A stretch of DNA of 64,000 bases from the NCBI RefSeq assembly GCF_036323735.1, contig NC_086023.1:16727501-16791500 (forward strand), read 5' to 3'. Shown here one piece after another: positions 46,872 through 59,059 of the stretch. The position numbers and the translations under genes are program-made. The notes under the pieces are model-generated. The model saw nothing but the letters and a program-made list of their open reading frames with translations. It was not told the origin of the DNA and did not search any database. The stretch's first letter is position 1. Each line of letters starts with the position of its first letter. This stretch comes from Rattus norvegicus (Eukaryota > Chordata > Mammalia > Rodentia > Muridae).

Positions 46872-47945
46872 ATGGCGAGAGGCAAGCGCAGGAACCCAAG
46901 CAACAGAAACCAAGACTACATGCCATCATCGGAGCCCAATTCTCCCACCAAAACAAACATGGAATATCCAAACACACCAGAAAAGCAAGATCTAGTTTCA
47001 AAATCATATTTGATCATGATGCTGGAGGACTTCAAGAAAGACATGAACACACTTAGGGAAGCACAGGAAAACATTAATAAAAAAGTAAAAGCCTACAGAG
47101 AGGAATCGCAAAAATCCCTGAAAGAATTCCAGGAAAACACAATCAAACAGTTGAAGGAATTAAAAATGGAAATAGAAGCAATCAAGAAAGAACACATGGA
47201 AACAACCCTGGATATAGAAAACCAAAAGAAGAGACAAGGAGCTGTAGATACAAGCTTCACCAACAGAATACAAGAGATGGAAGAGAGAATCTCAGGAGCA
47301 GAAGATTCCATAGAAATCATTGACTCAACTGTCAAAGATAATGTAAAGCGGAAAAAGCTACTGGTCCAAAACATACAGGAAATCCAGGACTCAATGAGAA
47401 GATCAAACCTAAGGATAATAGGTATAGAAGAGAGTGAAGACTCCCAGCTCAAAGGGCCAGTAAATATCTTCAACAAAATTATAGAAGAAAACTTCCCTAA
47501 CCTAAAAAAAGAGATACCCATAGACATACAAGAAGCCTACAGAACTCCAAATAGATTGGACCAGAAAAGAAACACCTCCCGTCACATAATTGTCAAAACA
47601 CCAAACGCACAAAATAAAGAAAGAATATTAAAAGCAGTAAGGGAAAAAGGTCAAGTAACATATAAAGGCAGACCTATCAGAATCACACCAGACTTTTCGC
47701 CAGAAACTATGAAGGCCAGAAGATCCTGGACTGATGTTATATAGACCCTAAGAGAACACAAATGCCAGTCCAGGTTACTGTATCCAGCAAAACTCTCAAT
47801 TAACATTGATGGAGAAATCAAGATATTCCATGACAAAACCAAATTTACACAATATCTTTCTACAAATCCAGCACTACAAAGGATAATAAATGGTAAAGCC
47901 CAACATAAGGAGGCAAGCTATACCCTAGAAGAAGCAAGGAACTAA
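46872..47945 (+). pseudogene. L1 ORF1, premature stop at codon 291
   Basis: Same start as in L1-A and open for 290 codons, through the N-terminus, the coiled coil (about 45-170) and most of the RRM (about 178-275). Then CAG is TAG at 47,742-47,744. The remaining 66 codons to the natural stop (47,943-47,945) are still readable, so the only break is this stop. The lost part is the C-terminal domain with 'YPAKLSI', which is needed for RNA binding in this family. The same stop is in L1-C, so it was inherited. Confidence 0.93.
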
Positions 47946-48004
47946 TCGTATTGGCAACAAAACAAAGAGAATGAAAGCACACAAACATAACCTCACATCC
48001 AAAT

Positions 48005-51000
48005 ATGAATATAACGGTAAGCAATAATCACTATTCCTTAATATCTCTCAATATCAACGGCCTCAACTCCCCAATAAAAAGACATAGATTAACAAACTGG
48101 ATATGCAATGAGGACCCTGCATTCTGCTGCCTACAGGAAACACACCTCAGAGACAAAGACAGACACTACCTCAGAGTGAAAGGCTGGAAAACAACTTTCC
48201 AAGCAAATGGTCAGAAGAAGCAAGCTGGAGTAGCCATTCTAATATCAAATAAAATCAATTTCCAACTAAAAGTCATCAAAAAAGATAAGGAAGGACACTT
48301 CATATTCATCAAAGGAAAAATCAACCAAGATGAACTCTCAATCCTAAATATCTATGCCCCAAATACAAGGGCACCTACATACGTAAAAGAAACCTTACTA
48401 AAGCTCAAAACACACATTGCACCTCACACAATAATAGTGGGAGATTTCAACACCCCACTCTCATCAATGGACAGATCATGGAAACAGAAATTAAACAGTG
48501 ATGTAGACAGACTAAGAGAAGTCATGAGCCAAATGGACTTAACGGATATTTATAGAACATTCTATCCTAAAGCAAAAGGATATACCTTCTTCTCAGCTCC
48601 TCATGGTACTTTCTCCAAAATTGACCATATAATTGGTCAAAAAACGGGCCTCAACAGGTACAGAAAGATAGAAATAATCCCATGCGTGCTATCGGACCAC
48701 CACGGCCTAAAACTGGTCTTCAATAACAATAAGGGAAGAATGCCCACATATACGTGGAAATTGAACAATGCTCTACTCAATGATAACCTGGTCAAGGAAG
48801 AAATAAAGAAAGAAATTAAAAACTTTTTAGAATTTAATGAAAATGAAGATACAACATACTCAAACTTATGGGACACAATGAAAGCTGTGCTAAGAGGAAA
48901 ACTCATAGCGCTGAGTGCCTGCAGAAAGAAACAGGAAAGAGCATATGTCAGCAGCTTGACAGCACACCTAAAAGCTCTAGAACAAAAAGAAGCAAATACA
49001 CCCAGGAGGAGTAGAAGGCAGGAAATAATCAAACTCAGAGCTGAAATCAACCAAGTAGAAACAAAAAGGACCATAGAAAGAATCAACAGAACCAAAAGTT
49101 GGTTCTTTGAGAAAATCAACAAGATAGATAAACCCTTAGCCAGACTAACGAGAGGACACAGAGAGTGTGTCCAAATTAACAAAATCAGAAATGAAAAGGG
49201 AGACATAACTACAGATTTGGAGGAAATTCAAAAAATCATCAGATCTTACTATAAAAACCTATATTCAACAAAATTTGAAAATCTTCAGGAAATGGACAAT
49301 TTCCTAGACAGATACCAGGTATCGAAGTTAAATCAGGAACAGATAAACCAGTTAAACAACCCCATAACTCCTAAGGAAATAGAAGCAGTCATTAAAGGTC
49401 TCCCAACCAAAAAGAGCCCAGGTCCAGACGGGTTTAGTGCAGAATTCTATCAAACCTTCATAGAAGACCTCATACCAATATTATCCAAACTATTCCACAA
49501 AATTGAAACAGATGGATCACTCCCGAATTCCTTTTACGAAGCCACAATTACTCTTATACCTAAACCACACAAAGACACAACAAAGAAAGAGAACTTCAGA
49601 CCAATTTCCCTTATGAATATCGACGCAAAAATACTCAATAAAATTCTGGCAAACCGAATTCAAGAGCACATCAAAACAATCATCCACCATGATCAAGTAG
49701 GTTTCATCCCAGGCATGCAGGGATGGTTTAATATACGGAAAACCATCAACGTGATCCATTATATAAACAAACTGAAAGAACAGAACCACATGATCATTTC
49801 ATTAGATGCTGAGAAAGCATTTGACAAAATTCAACACCCCTTCATGATAAAAGTCCTGGAAAGAATAGGAATTCAAGGCCCATACCTAAACATAGTAAAA
49901 GCCATATACAGCAAACCAGTTGCTAACATTAAACTAAATGGAGAGAAACTTGAAGCAATCCCACTAAAATCAGGGACTAGACAAGGCTGCCCACTCTCTC
50001 CCTACTTATTCAATATAGTTCTTGAAGTTCTAGCCAGAGCAATCAGACAACAAAAGGAGATCAAAGGGATACAGATCGGAAAAGAAGAGGTCAAAATATC
50101 ACTATTTGCAGATGACATGATAGTATATTTAAGTGATCCTAAAAGTTCCACCAGAGAACTACTAAAGCTGATAAACAACTTCAGCAAAGTGGCTGGGTAT
50201 AAAATTAACTCAAATAAATCAGTTGCCTTCCTCTATACAAAAGAGAAACAAGCCGAGAAAGAAATTAGGGAAACGACACCCTTCATAATAGACCCAAATA
50301 ATATAAAGTACCTCGGTGTGACTTTAACCAAGCAAGTAAAAGATCTCTACAATAAGAACTTCAAGACACTGAGGAAAGAAATTGAAGAAGACCTCAGAAG
50401 ATGGAAAGATCTCCCATGCTCATGGATTGGCAGGATTAATATAGTAAAAATGGTCATTTTACCACAAGCAATCTACAGATTCAATGCAATCCCCATCAAA
50501 ATACCAATCCAATTCTTAAAAGAGTTAGACAGTACAATTTGCAAATTCATCTGGAATAACAAAAAACCCAGGATAGCTAAAGCTATCCTCAACAATAAAA
50601 GGACTTCAGGGGGAATCACTATCCCTGAACTCAAGCAGTATTACAGAGCAATAGTGAAAAAACTGCATGGTATTGGTACAGAGACAGACAGATAGACCAA
50701 TGGAATAGAATTGAAGACCCAGAAATGAACCCACACACCTATGGTCACTTGATTTTTGACAAAGGAGCCAAAACCATCCAATGGAAAAAAGATAGCATTT
50801 TCAGCAAATGGTGCTGGTTCAACTGGAGGGCAACATGTAGAAGAATGCAGATCGATCCATGCCTATCACCCTGTACAAAGCTTAAGTCCAAGTGGATCAA
50901 GGACCTCCACATCAAACCAGACACACTCAAACTAATAGAAGAAAAACTAGGGAAGCACCTGGAACACATGGGCACTGGAAAAAATTTCCTGAACAAAACA

Positions 51001-51831
51001 CCAATGGCTTATGCTCTAAGATCAAGAATCGACAAATGGGATCTCATAAAACTGCAAAGCTTCTGTAAGGCAAAGGACACTGTGGTTAGGACAAAACGGC
51101 AACCAACAGATTGGGAAAAGATCTTTACCAATCCTACAACAGATAGAGGCCTTATATCCAAAATATACAAAGAACTCAAGAAGTTAGACCGCAGGGAAAC
51201 AAATAACCCTATTAAAAAATGGGGTTCAGAGCTAAACAAAGAATTCACAGCTGAGGAATGCCGAATGGCTGAGAAACACCTAAAGAAATGTTCAACATCT
51301 TTAGTCATAAGGGAAATGCAAATCAAAACAACCCTGAGATTTCACCTCACACGAGTGCGATTGGCTAAGATCAAAAACTCAGGTGACAGCAGATGCTGGC
51401 GAGGATGCGGAGAAAGAGGAACACTCCTCCATTGTTGGTGGGATTGCAGACTGGTAAAACCATTCTGGAAATCAGTCTGGAGGTTCCTCAGAAAATGGGA
51501 CATTGAACTGCCTGAGGATCCAGCTATACCTCTCTTGGGCATATACCCAAAAGATGCCTCAACATATAAAAGAGACACGTGCTCCACTATGTTCATCGCA
51601 GCCTTATTTATAATAGCCAGAAAATGGAAAGAACCCAGATGCCCTTCAACAGAGGAATGGATACAGAAAATGTGGTACATCTACACAATGGAATATTACT
51701 CAGCTATCAAAAACAACGAGTTTATGAAATTCGTAGGCAAATGGTTGGAACTGGAAAATATCATCCTGAGTGAGCCTACCCAATCACAGAAAGACATACA
51801 TGGTATGCACTCATTGATAAGTGGCTATTAG
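48005..51831 (+). pseudogene. L1 ORF2, frameshift after codon about 884
   Basis: Open for 896 codons from ATG to 50,695. It contains the complete endonuclease (N16, E45, 'IVGDFN', 'SDHHGL' at about 230-235) and the RT ('KSPGPDGFSAEFY', 'LDAEKAFDKI', 'RQGCPLSPYLFN', FADD at 50,105-50,116, residues 701-704). One base is missing near 50,657 relative to L1-A ('gtgaaaaaactg' against 'gtgataaaaactg'), so the last dozen residues are out of frame. The proper frame continues to 51,831 with the Cys-rich motif 'CWRGCGERGTLLHCWWDC'. The crossover between C-like and A-like sequence lies inside this last part, so the 3' end of this ORF2 comes from L1-A. The frameshift is shared with L1-C. Confidence 0.93.
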
Positions 51832-52655
51832 CCCAAATGCTTGAATTACCCTAGATCCCTAGAACAAACGAAACTCAAGACGGATGATCAAAATGTGAAT
51901 GCTTCACTCCTTCTTTAAATGAGGAAAAAGAATACCCTTGGCAGGGAAGGGAGAAGCAAAGATTAAAACAGAGACTGAAGGAACACCCATTCAGAGCCTG
52001 CCCCACATGTGGCCCATACATATACAGCCACCCAATTAGACAAGATGGATGAAGCAAAGAAGTGCAGACCGACAGGAGCCGGATGTAGATCGCTCCTGAG
52101 AGACACAGCCAGAATACCGCAAATATAGAGGCGAATGCCAGCAGCAAACCACTGAACTGAGAATAGGTCCCCTATTGAAGGAATCAGAGAAAGAACTGGA
52201 AGAGCTTGAAGGGGCTCGAGACCCCAAAAGTACAACAATGCCAAGCAACCAGAGCTTCCAGGGACTAAGCCACTACCTAAAGACTATACATGGACTGACC
52301 CTGGACTCTGACCCCATAGGTAGCAATGAATATCCTAGTAAGAGCACCAGTGGAAGGGGAAGCCCTGGGTCCTGCTAAGACTGAACCCCCAGTGAACTAA
52401 TCTATGGGGGGAGGACGGCAATGGGGGGAGGGTTGGGAGGGGAACACTCATAAGGAAGGGGAGGGGGGAGGGGGATGTTTGCCCGGAAACTGGGAAAGGG
52501 AATAACACTCGAAATGTATATAAGAAATACTCAAGTTAATAAAAAAAAAGAAAGGAAAAAAAAAAGAAAAAAATAAAAAAAAATAAGAAATACTCAAGTT
52601 AATAAAGATTAAAAAAATGAGTTCCTTTAAAAATAAAAAAAAAAACTTTTATCCA

Positions 52656-54964
52656 TTTTTTTTTTGATTTTCCAATTTGATATAGTACAGGTTTTTAAAG
52701 TGTGTCCTTAGGATTCTCTGGATTTCCTTGGTGGTTGTTGTTATGCCCTATTGTTCATTACTAATTTCGTTAATTTGGTTATTTTCTTTCTATCTCTTAG
52801 TAGATATTTATCTACTCTTTGGGTGTTTATCAATCTAATTGATTTTTCCCAAAGAAACATTCTTGGTTTCACTGATTCTTTGTATTGATTTTTTTGTTTG
52901 TTTCTATTTTATTCATTCATCCTTGAGTTTGATTACTTCTTATAATCTCCTCTTCCTGGGTTCGATTTCTTCCTTATATTCTGTAGTTTTCAGGTGTGCT
53001 GTTAAAATACTAATAGGAGATCTTTGAATTTTTTTAATGTGGGTTTTTATTGTTGTGCATGCACTTGCCTCTTAGGAGCACATTTATTGTGTTCATATGT
53101 TTGAGTGTGTGTGTGTATTTGTTTTTATTCAACTGTAGAAAGTCTTTAATTTCTTTCTGTCTTGACCCATGTTTTCATTCAGGAGAGAGTTCCTCAATTT
53201 TCCTAAGCTTATAAGCTCTCTGTTATTATTGGTATACAGGTTTAATCCAGGTGGGCAGATAGGGTGTAGAATGTTATTTTGATTTTCTTGTGTCTCTTAA
53301 ATCTTGCTTCATATCTGAGTATGTAATTAATTTTGGAGAAAGTTTCATAAGCTGCTGAAAAGATGGATATTCTTTTATTTGAATAAAATGTTCTGTAAAT
53401 ATCAATTAGATCTACTAGGTTCATAATATCTGCTACGTCCAGTATTTCTCTCTTTCATTTTGACTACATGACGTGTCCAATGATAAAATTGAGGTATTGT
53501 AGTCTCCTATTTTCAGTGTGAAGGTTAATATATGATTTAAGCTATACAAGTGTAACTTTTATGAATGTGGATGCCATTATACTTACTGAATACATACTAA
53601 AATTTTCAATGTTTTCTTGGTGAATTTTTTCCTTTCCTGAGTATGGAGTGTCCCTCCCTAACTCTCCAGACTAGTTTTAGTTTGAAGACTATTTTGTCAG
53701 ATATTAAAGTAAATGTGCTAATTTTCTTTTTAGATCCATTTGGTTGGAATATCATTTTTCAACCCTTTACCCTGAAGTGATGTCTATCCTTAAATTTAAG
53801 GTGTTTCTTGGACTTGGCAGAACGGTGGATCTTGTTTTCCTATTAGTCACTGTGTTTTGACAGAGAGACCATTGGTTTTGATAGATTGAATCAGTAAGGC
53901 AGTATTTATTATTCCTGTATTTGGTTGTGGTGGTATATTTGTGTATGTTTACATGCATGTGCTCATGTGTCTGTACCTGTCTTTTGATTTGCTGGTCTAG
54001 GATTATTTGTTCCTTGTGTTTAGCCTCTTTCAGTTGGAGTTTTCCTTCGAGCACATTGTATACTTGGGGATTTACAGATAGATACTACTCAAATTTGGCT
54101 TTATCATTATTGTCTCATTTTTCCGATTTATTGTGATTAAAAGTATTGCTGGGAGTAGTCTAGCTTGGCATTTGTGGACACAGTCTGTAGCCCAGGTTCT
54201 TTTGGTTATTATAGTCCCTATTGAGAGATCAGGTGTTATTCTAACAGGTCTGCTTCATGTGCTACTTGATATTTTTCTCTTGCAGTTTTCAATATCCTTT
54301 CTTTGTTCCTTAATTTAGTGTTTGTATTATAATTTTCCCAGAGGACTTTTTTCCTGTCTGGTTTATGCAGTGTTCTATATGTTTCTTTTACATTGATCTT
54401 TACCTTGGTAGGCATCTACTTCTTTAAGTTAGAAAATTTTTCTTCCATGACTTTGTTGAAAATATTTCATTTGCCTTTGACCTATGTTTCTTCTCTTTTC
54501 TTTATTTCTATTATTATTTTTTCTTTTTATAGTGTTCCAGATTTTCTGCATGTTTTGTGCCAAAATAGATTTAACATTTTCTTTGATGGAGGTATTCATT
54601 TCTTCTATCATGTCTTCAATACCTGAGATCCCCTTTTCCATCTCTCATACTCTTTTGGTGAGGCTTGCCTCTATAGTTTCTGTCCAAGTTCCTAAATCTT
54701 TCACTTCTAGATTTCTTTCAATTTGGGTTTTATTTACTACTTTCCACTTTCAGATTTTGAACAATTTTATTCATTTCCTTCTACCACTTGTCTTTTCATA
54801 GATATTGTTGAGGGATTTATTCATTTTCTCTTCAAGGACCCCTATCATAGTTATAAAGGTGATGGTAAAGTCCCCTTTTGTGCATTAGCTATATTGAAAT
54901 ATTCAGATAGAGTTGCTTGACTCTAGAGGAGATATATTGTCTTCACAGTTATTGATTACATTTT
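52656..54964 (-). mobile_element. Duplicate of Lx-like L1 segment 3
   Basis: Copy of 41,601-43,909 at a constant offset of 11,055. It contains the same decayed ORF2 N-terminal and ORF1 pieces (53,242-53,424 and 54,429-54,641) with identical translations. Confidence 0.85.
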
Positions 54965-55459
54965 TTAAAATTTTATTGGATAGATTTTTTTATTTACATT
55001 TCAAACGCTATTCCCTTTCCTGGTTTTCTGTTCATAAGCTTCCCTGTCTCCTCCCCCTCTCCTTCTTCTATAAGTGTGTTCCCCTCACCATCCACCCCCC
55101 CTTCCTTACACCTCACCCCCAACATTCCCCTACACTGGGGGTCCAACCTTGGCAAGACCAAAGGGCCTTTCCTTCCTTTGGTGCCCAATAAGGCCATCCT
55201 CTGTTACATATGCCAGCTGGAGCCATGGGTCTGTCCATGTATACTCTTTGGGTAGTGGTTTAGTTCCTGGGAGCTCTAGTTGGTTGGCATTGCTGCTCTT
55301 ATGGGGTTGCAAGCCACTTTTGCTCTTTTAATCCTTTCTCTAATTCCTCCAACAGGGGTCCTGTTCTCAGTTCAGTGGTTTGTTGCTAGCATTCTCCTCT
55401 GCATTTGACATGCTGTAGCTGTGTCTCTTAGGAGACATCTATATCCGGTTCCTGTCAGT
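54965..55459 (-). mobile_element. Duplicate of the 0.5-kb L1 3'UTR fragment
   Basis: Copy of 43,910-44,404 with the same imperfect TSD at 54,951-54,964 and 55,460-55,473. Confidence 0.88.
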
Positions 55460-55985
55460 ATTGCTTACATTTTAATGCTGGTATCTAGACATCTGGCTTG
55501 AGAAGATTGTAATTTTGAGTGCTGGTATCTAGTCTTGTTTGGTTAATATTTTCTTGGATTCTGTTGTCCTAGTTCTTAGGAGATGGTGATGGATTTGTGT
55601 TGCCTAGTAGGACATTCTCCTGGAACCCTACTAGGTAAAGTTTCTGGGAGTACCAAGTAACATTTGTTTCTAGGTATAAAAAGCTGACATTTAGGAATGA
55701 GATATGCCAGATATGAGGCTGGGACAGTGATGGAGGTCCTCAGGAGGGAAGAAAGCAAAGTGTTTCACCAGGATCTGTTCCCACCCCTAGGAATGGGAGG
55801 CAACAGTGATGAACGGCCATGACAGAATGTATGCTACAGAGCTGGGAATGAGACTGGGAGCTTGGATTTGTAGGAGAGGAAGGATAAGTGAAAATCTGCA
55901 GTTAGCATACCAGGTTCCCTCTTTGCAGTCAATAAATAAAGTTTTGAATAAAAATCTTGTGCTCTGAAAAGTCTAGCAATCTGCT
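55460..55985 (-). mobile_element. Duplicate of Lx-like L1 segment 4
   Basis: Copy of 44,405-44,930 with no difference seen. The assignment as Lx 5'UTR is by position only. Confidence 0.45.
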
Positions 55986-57166
55986 CAAATTCAGCTACAC
56001 ACTTCACCATCACAAACCTTGTAAAATACAACAAAACCCTCTTTAATCTGCTATTTCATATTTATTTGGGGCTTTAAGCTTATTCAAATTATAATTGATG
56101 TTGAGCATGCATTATGCATATATGCATATATTCATACACACATATATACATATATATGCATATACATATATAGTATTTTTAGCTAAAGATATTGACTTCA
56201 TGAAAATTACCATACATATTTTACAAATAAAGCTGTCTCAGGAGGGTGAAAGCCCAGATGATGAACTTTGCATTTCTCCTACTGAAGTAGATATTTGTTT
56301 CATTTTGCTTTGTTTTCACATGTTTTGTCCTATTTGTCATTTGATTGCTTTGAGTTATTGCAGAGTATGCTTTTTCTGAAAAAGATAGAAAAAACATTAT
56401 GTTGAGTGGGTAGGGAGACAGGGAGGATCTGGGAAGACTTGGGGAAGAAGAAAAACATGATCAAAATATATTGTATAAAAAATTTTAATTACAAAATAAG
56501 TAGTTTAAAATGAAAATTCGAGTACAATATTTTCAAATTCAGTGAAGGAAAACTGTTTTTGAAATATGCTTCAAAAGCAAGATGCAAAAAATAAAAGAAG
56601 TTGTGTGTGTGTGTGCATGTTCATGCATGTGTATGTTCATACTTGATTGTATATGTGTATTTGTCTATGTTTGTGTGTACATCTCTCTGTGCATATATTG
56701 TATGTGTATGGAGTTTATGTGTTTCTGAGTACGTGAGTAAGTGTATGGACATGAATGTGCATATATGTGGACATGCAAGGAAAAGTAATTAAATCTAAAT
56801 TGTTAGTAATATTACAAGGACAAAATTACATGGAATACGAGGGCCTCATATGGCTGGCAATGGTATAGATTGTCCTATTCTGGAATGTTTGCATGTTCTG
56901 AGCCTTAATCTAACCCTAACCCTAATCCTAACCCTAACAATCTCACTCCTAGAATATATCTTCAATCTATTGGGCAAATGGTGGAAGCTAATCCAACATT
57001 TCACTAACTACAATATTTAGGAAAAAATGTAAAATCTTAGTGCCCATACATGCCAGCAGGAGAATGCATTATTGTATGTTCTCCCAATAGAGGACATAAA
57101 TATTTTATTTCTATGTGACAATAGTGAACTGTATGTGAATAACTTCCAGAAGTTGGTATTAGTGAC
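55986..57166. other. Unique spacer 2 (duplicate of spacer 1)
   Basis: Copy of 44,931-46,111, including the AT-rich tract (56,114-56,172) and the TG-rich stretch (56,601-56,785). Even these fast-changing simple repeats have the same length in both copies. Confidence 0.85.
56911..56938 (-). repeat. Interstitial telomeric tract, copy 2
   Basis: Identical to 45,856-45,883, including the imperfect unit. Confidence 0.93.
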
Positions 57167-57180
57167 AAAAGTAAAATATA

Positions 57181-57926
57181 GGAAGTCCCACACCCGCGGA
57201 TCCCGGCCCACAGCAGCTCTCTGCTCCCAGACCCGGTGAGAGAGAGACCCAACCGCCTGGTCAGGTGGGCACTCCTGAGGCTGCAGAGCGGAAGAGACCA
57301 CCAACACTGCTCACCCCTGCCCACATCCCTGGCCCAAGAGGAAACTGTATAAGGCCTCTGGGCTCCCGTGGGGGAGGGCCCAGGAGCGGCAGGACCCCTG
57401 CCAGAGACACCACTGGACCCTGAAGGAAACAGACCGGATAAACAGTTCTCTGCACCCAAATCTCGTGGGAGGGAGAGCTAAACCTTCAGAGAGGCAGACA
57501 AGCCTGGGAAACCAGAAGAGACTGCTCCCTGCAACACATCTCGGACGCCAGAGGAAAAAGCCAAAGACCATCTGGAACCCTGGTGCACTGAAGCTCCCAG
57601 AAGTGGCGGCACAGGTCTTCCTGGTTGCTGCCGCTGCAGAGAGCCCCTGGGCAGCACCCCATGAGCAAACCTGAGCCTCGGGACCACAGGTAAGACCAAA
57701 TTTTCTGCTGCAAGAAAGCTGCCTGGTGAACTCAAGACACAGGCCCACAGGAACAGCTGAAGACCTGTAGAGAGGAAAAACTACACACCCGAAAGCAGAA
57801 CACTCTGTCCCCATAACTGACTGAAAGAGAGGAAAACAGGTCTACAGCACTCCTGACACACAGGCTTATAGGACAGTCTAGCCACTGTCAGAAATAGCAG
57901 AACAAAGTAACACTAGAGATAATCTG
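57181..57926 (+). promoter_or_regulatory. L1-C 5'UTR / internal promoter
   Basis: The leader begins 'ggaagtcccacacccgcgg', as in L1-B. It contains two related blocks starting near 57,213 and 57,439, and the splice-donor consensus CAG|GTAAGA with its junction after 57,689. A T at about 57,604 ('agaagtggcgg') is private to this copy. A 167-codon antisense frame lies at 57,311-57,814. Confidence 0.7.
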
Positions 57927-59000
57927 ATGGCGAGAGGCAAGCGCAGGAACCCAAGCAACAGAAACCAAGACTACATGCCATCATCGGAGCCCAATTCTCC
58001 CACCAAAACAAACATGGAATATCCAAACACACCAGAAAAGCAAGATCTACTTTCAAAATCATATTTGATCATGATGCTGGAGGACTTCAAGAAAGACATG
58101 AACACACTTAGGGAAGCACAGGAAAACATTAATAAAAAAGTAAAAGCCTACAGAGAGGAATCGCAAAAATCCCTGAAAGAATTCCAGGAAAACACAATCA
58201 AACAGTTGAAGGAATTAAAAATGGAAATAGAAGCAATCAAGAAAGAACACATGGAAACAACCCTGGATATAGAAAACCAAAAGAAGAGACAAGGAGCTGT
58301 AGATACAAGCTTCACCAACAGAATACAAGAGATGGAAGAGAGAATCTCAGGAGCAGAAGATTCCATAGAAATCATTGACTCAACTGTCAAAGATAATGTA
58401 AAGCGGAAAAAGCTACTGGTCCAAAACATACAGGAAATCCAGGACTCAATGAGAAGATCAAACCTAAGGATAATAGGTATAGAAGAGAGTGAAGACTCCC
58501 AGCTCAAAGGGCCAGTAAATATCTTCAACAAAATTATAGAAGAAAACTTCCCTAACCTAAAAAAAGAGATACCCATAGACATACAAGAAGCCTACAGAAC
58601 TCCAAATAGATTGGACCAGAAAAGAAACACCTCCCGTCATATAATTGTCAAAACACCAAACGCACAAAATAAAGAAAGAATATTAAAAGCAGTAAGGGAA
58701 AAAGGTCAAGTAACATATAAAGGCAGACCTATCAGAATCACACCAGACTTTTCGCCAGAAACTATGAAGGCCAGAAGATCCTGGACTGATGTTATATAGA
58801 CCCTAAGAGAACACAAATGCCAGTCCAGGTTACTGTATCCAGCAAAACTCTCAATTAACATTGATGGAGAAATCAAGATATTCCATGACAAAACCAAATT
58901 TACACAATATCTTTCTACAAATCCAGCACTACAAAGGATAATAAATGGTAAAGCCCAACATAAGGAGGCAAGCTATACCCTAGAAGAAGCAAGGAACTAA
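57927..59000 (+). pseudogene. L1 ORF1, premature stop at codon 291
   Basis: Identical in layout to the L1-B ORF1: 290 codons open to TAG at 58,797-58,799, then readable to the natural stop at 58,998-59,000. The N-terminus, coiled coil and most of the RRM are kept; the C-terminal domain is lost. V42 is Leu here ('KQDLLSKSY'), which A and B do not share, and a silent T near 58,640 is also private. Confidence 0.93.
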
Positions 59001-59059
59001 TCGTATTGGCAACAAAACAAAGAGAATGAAAGCACACAAACATAACCTCACATCCAAAT

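Larger units (their letters stand above)
39956..51010. repeat. Tandem duplication unit 1 (11,055 bp)
   Basis: One unit of a direct tandem duplication. It runs from the recombination tract in L1-A, through the L1-A 3' part and spacer 1, to the equivalent point in L1-B. Position x here corresponds to x+11,055 in unit 2 (11,056 over the stretch between the two single-base indels). The exact junction can lie anywhere in the 722-bp tract 51,011-51,732 and its counterparts, because all copies are identical there. Confidence 0.93.
46126..52640 (+). mobile_element. Chimeric full-length L1, plus strand (L1-B)
   Basis: A 6,515-bp L1 with no TSD of its own. Its left flank AAAAGTAAAATATA (46,112-46,125) is the TSD of L1-C, and its right flank AAAAACTTTTATCCA (52,641-52,655) is the TSD of L1-A. 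From the 5' end to 51,010 it carries L1-C-type variants: the longer 5' end, the ORF1 stop and the ORF2 frameshift. From 51,733 on it carries L1-A-type variants, including the compound tail. This is what an unequal crossover between L1-A and L1-C would leave. It is not an independent insertion. Confidence 0.95.

Noticed and set aside
48005..50695. Retroviral pol or a host reverse transcriptase gene
   Set aside because: The order endonuclease, RT with FADD, Cys-rich C-terminus, preceded by an ORF1 coiled-coil protein and followed by a G-rich 3'UTR and poly(A), is L1; there are no LTRs, protease or integrase.
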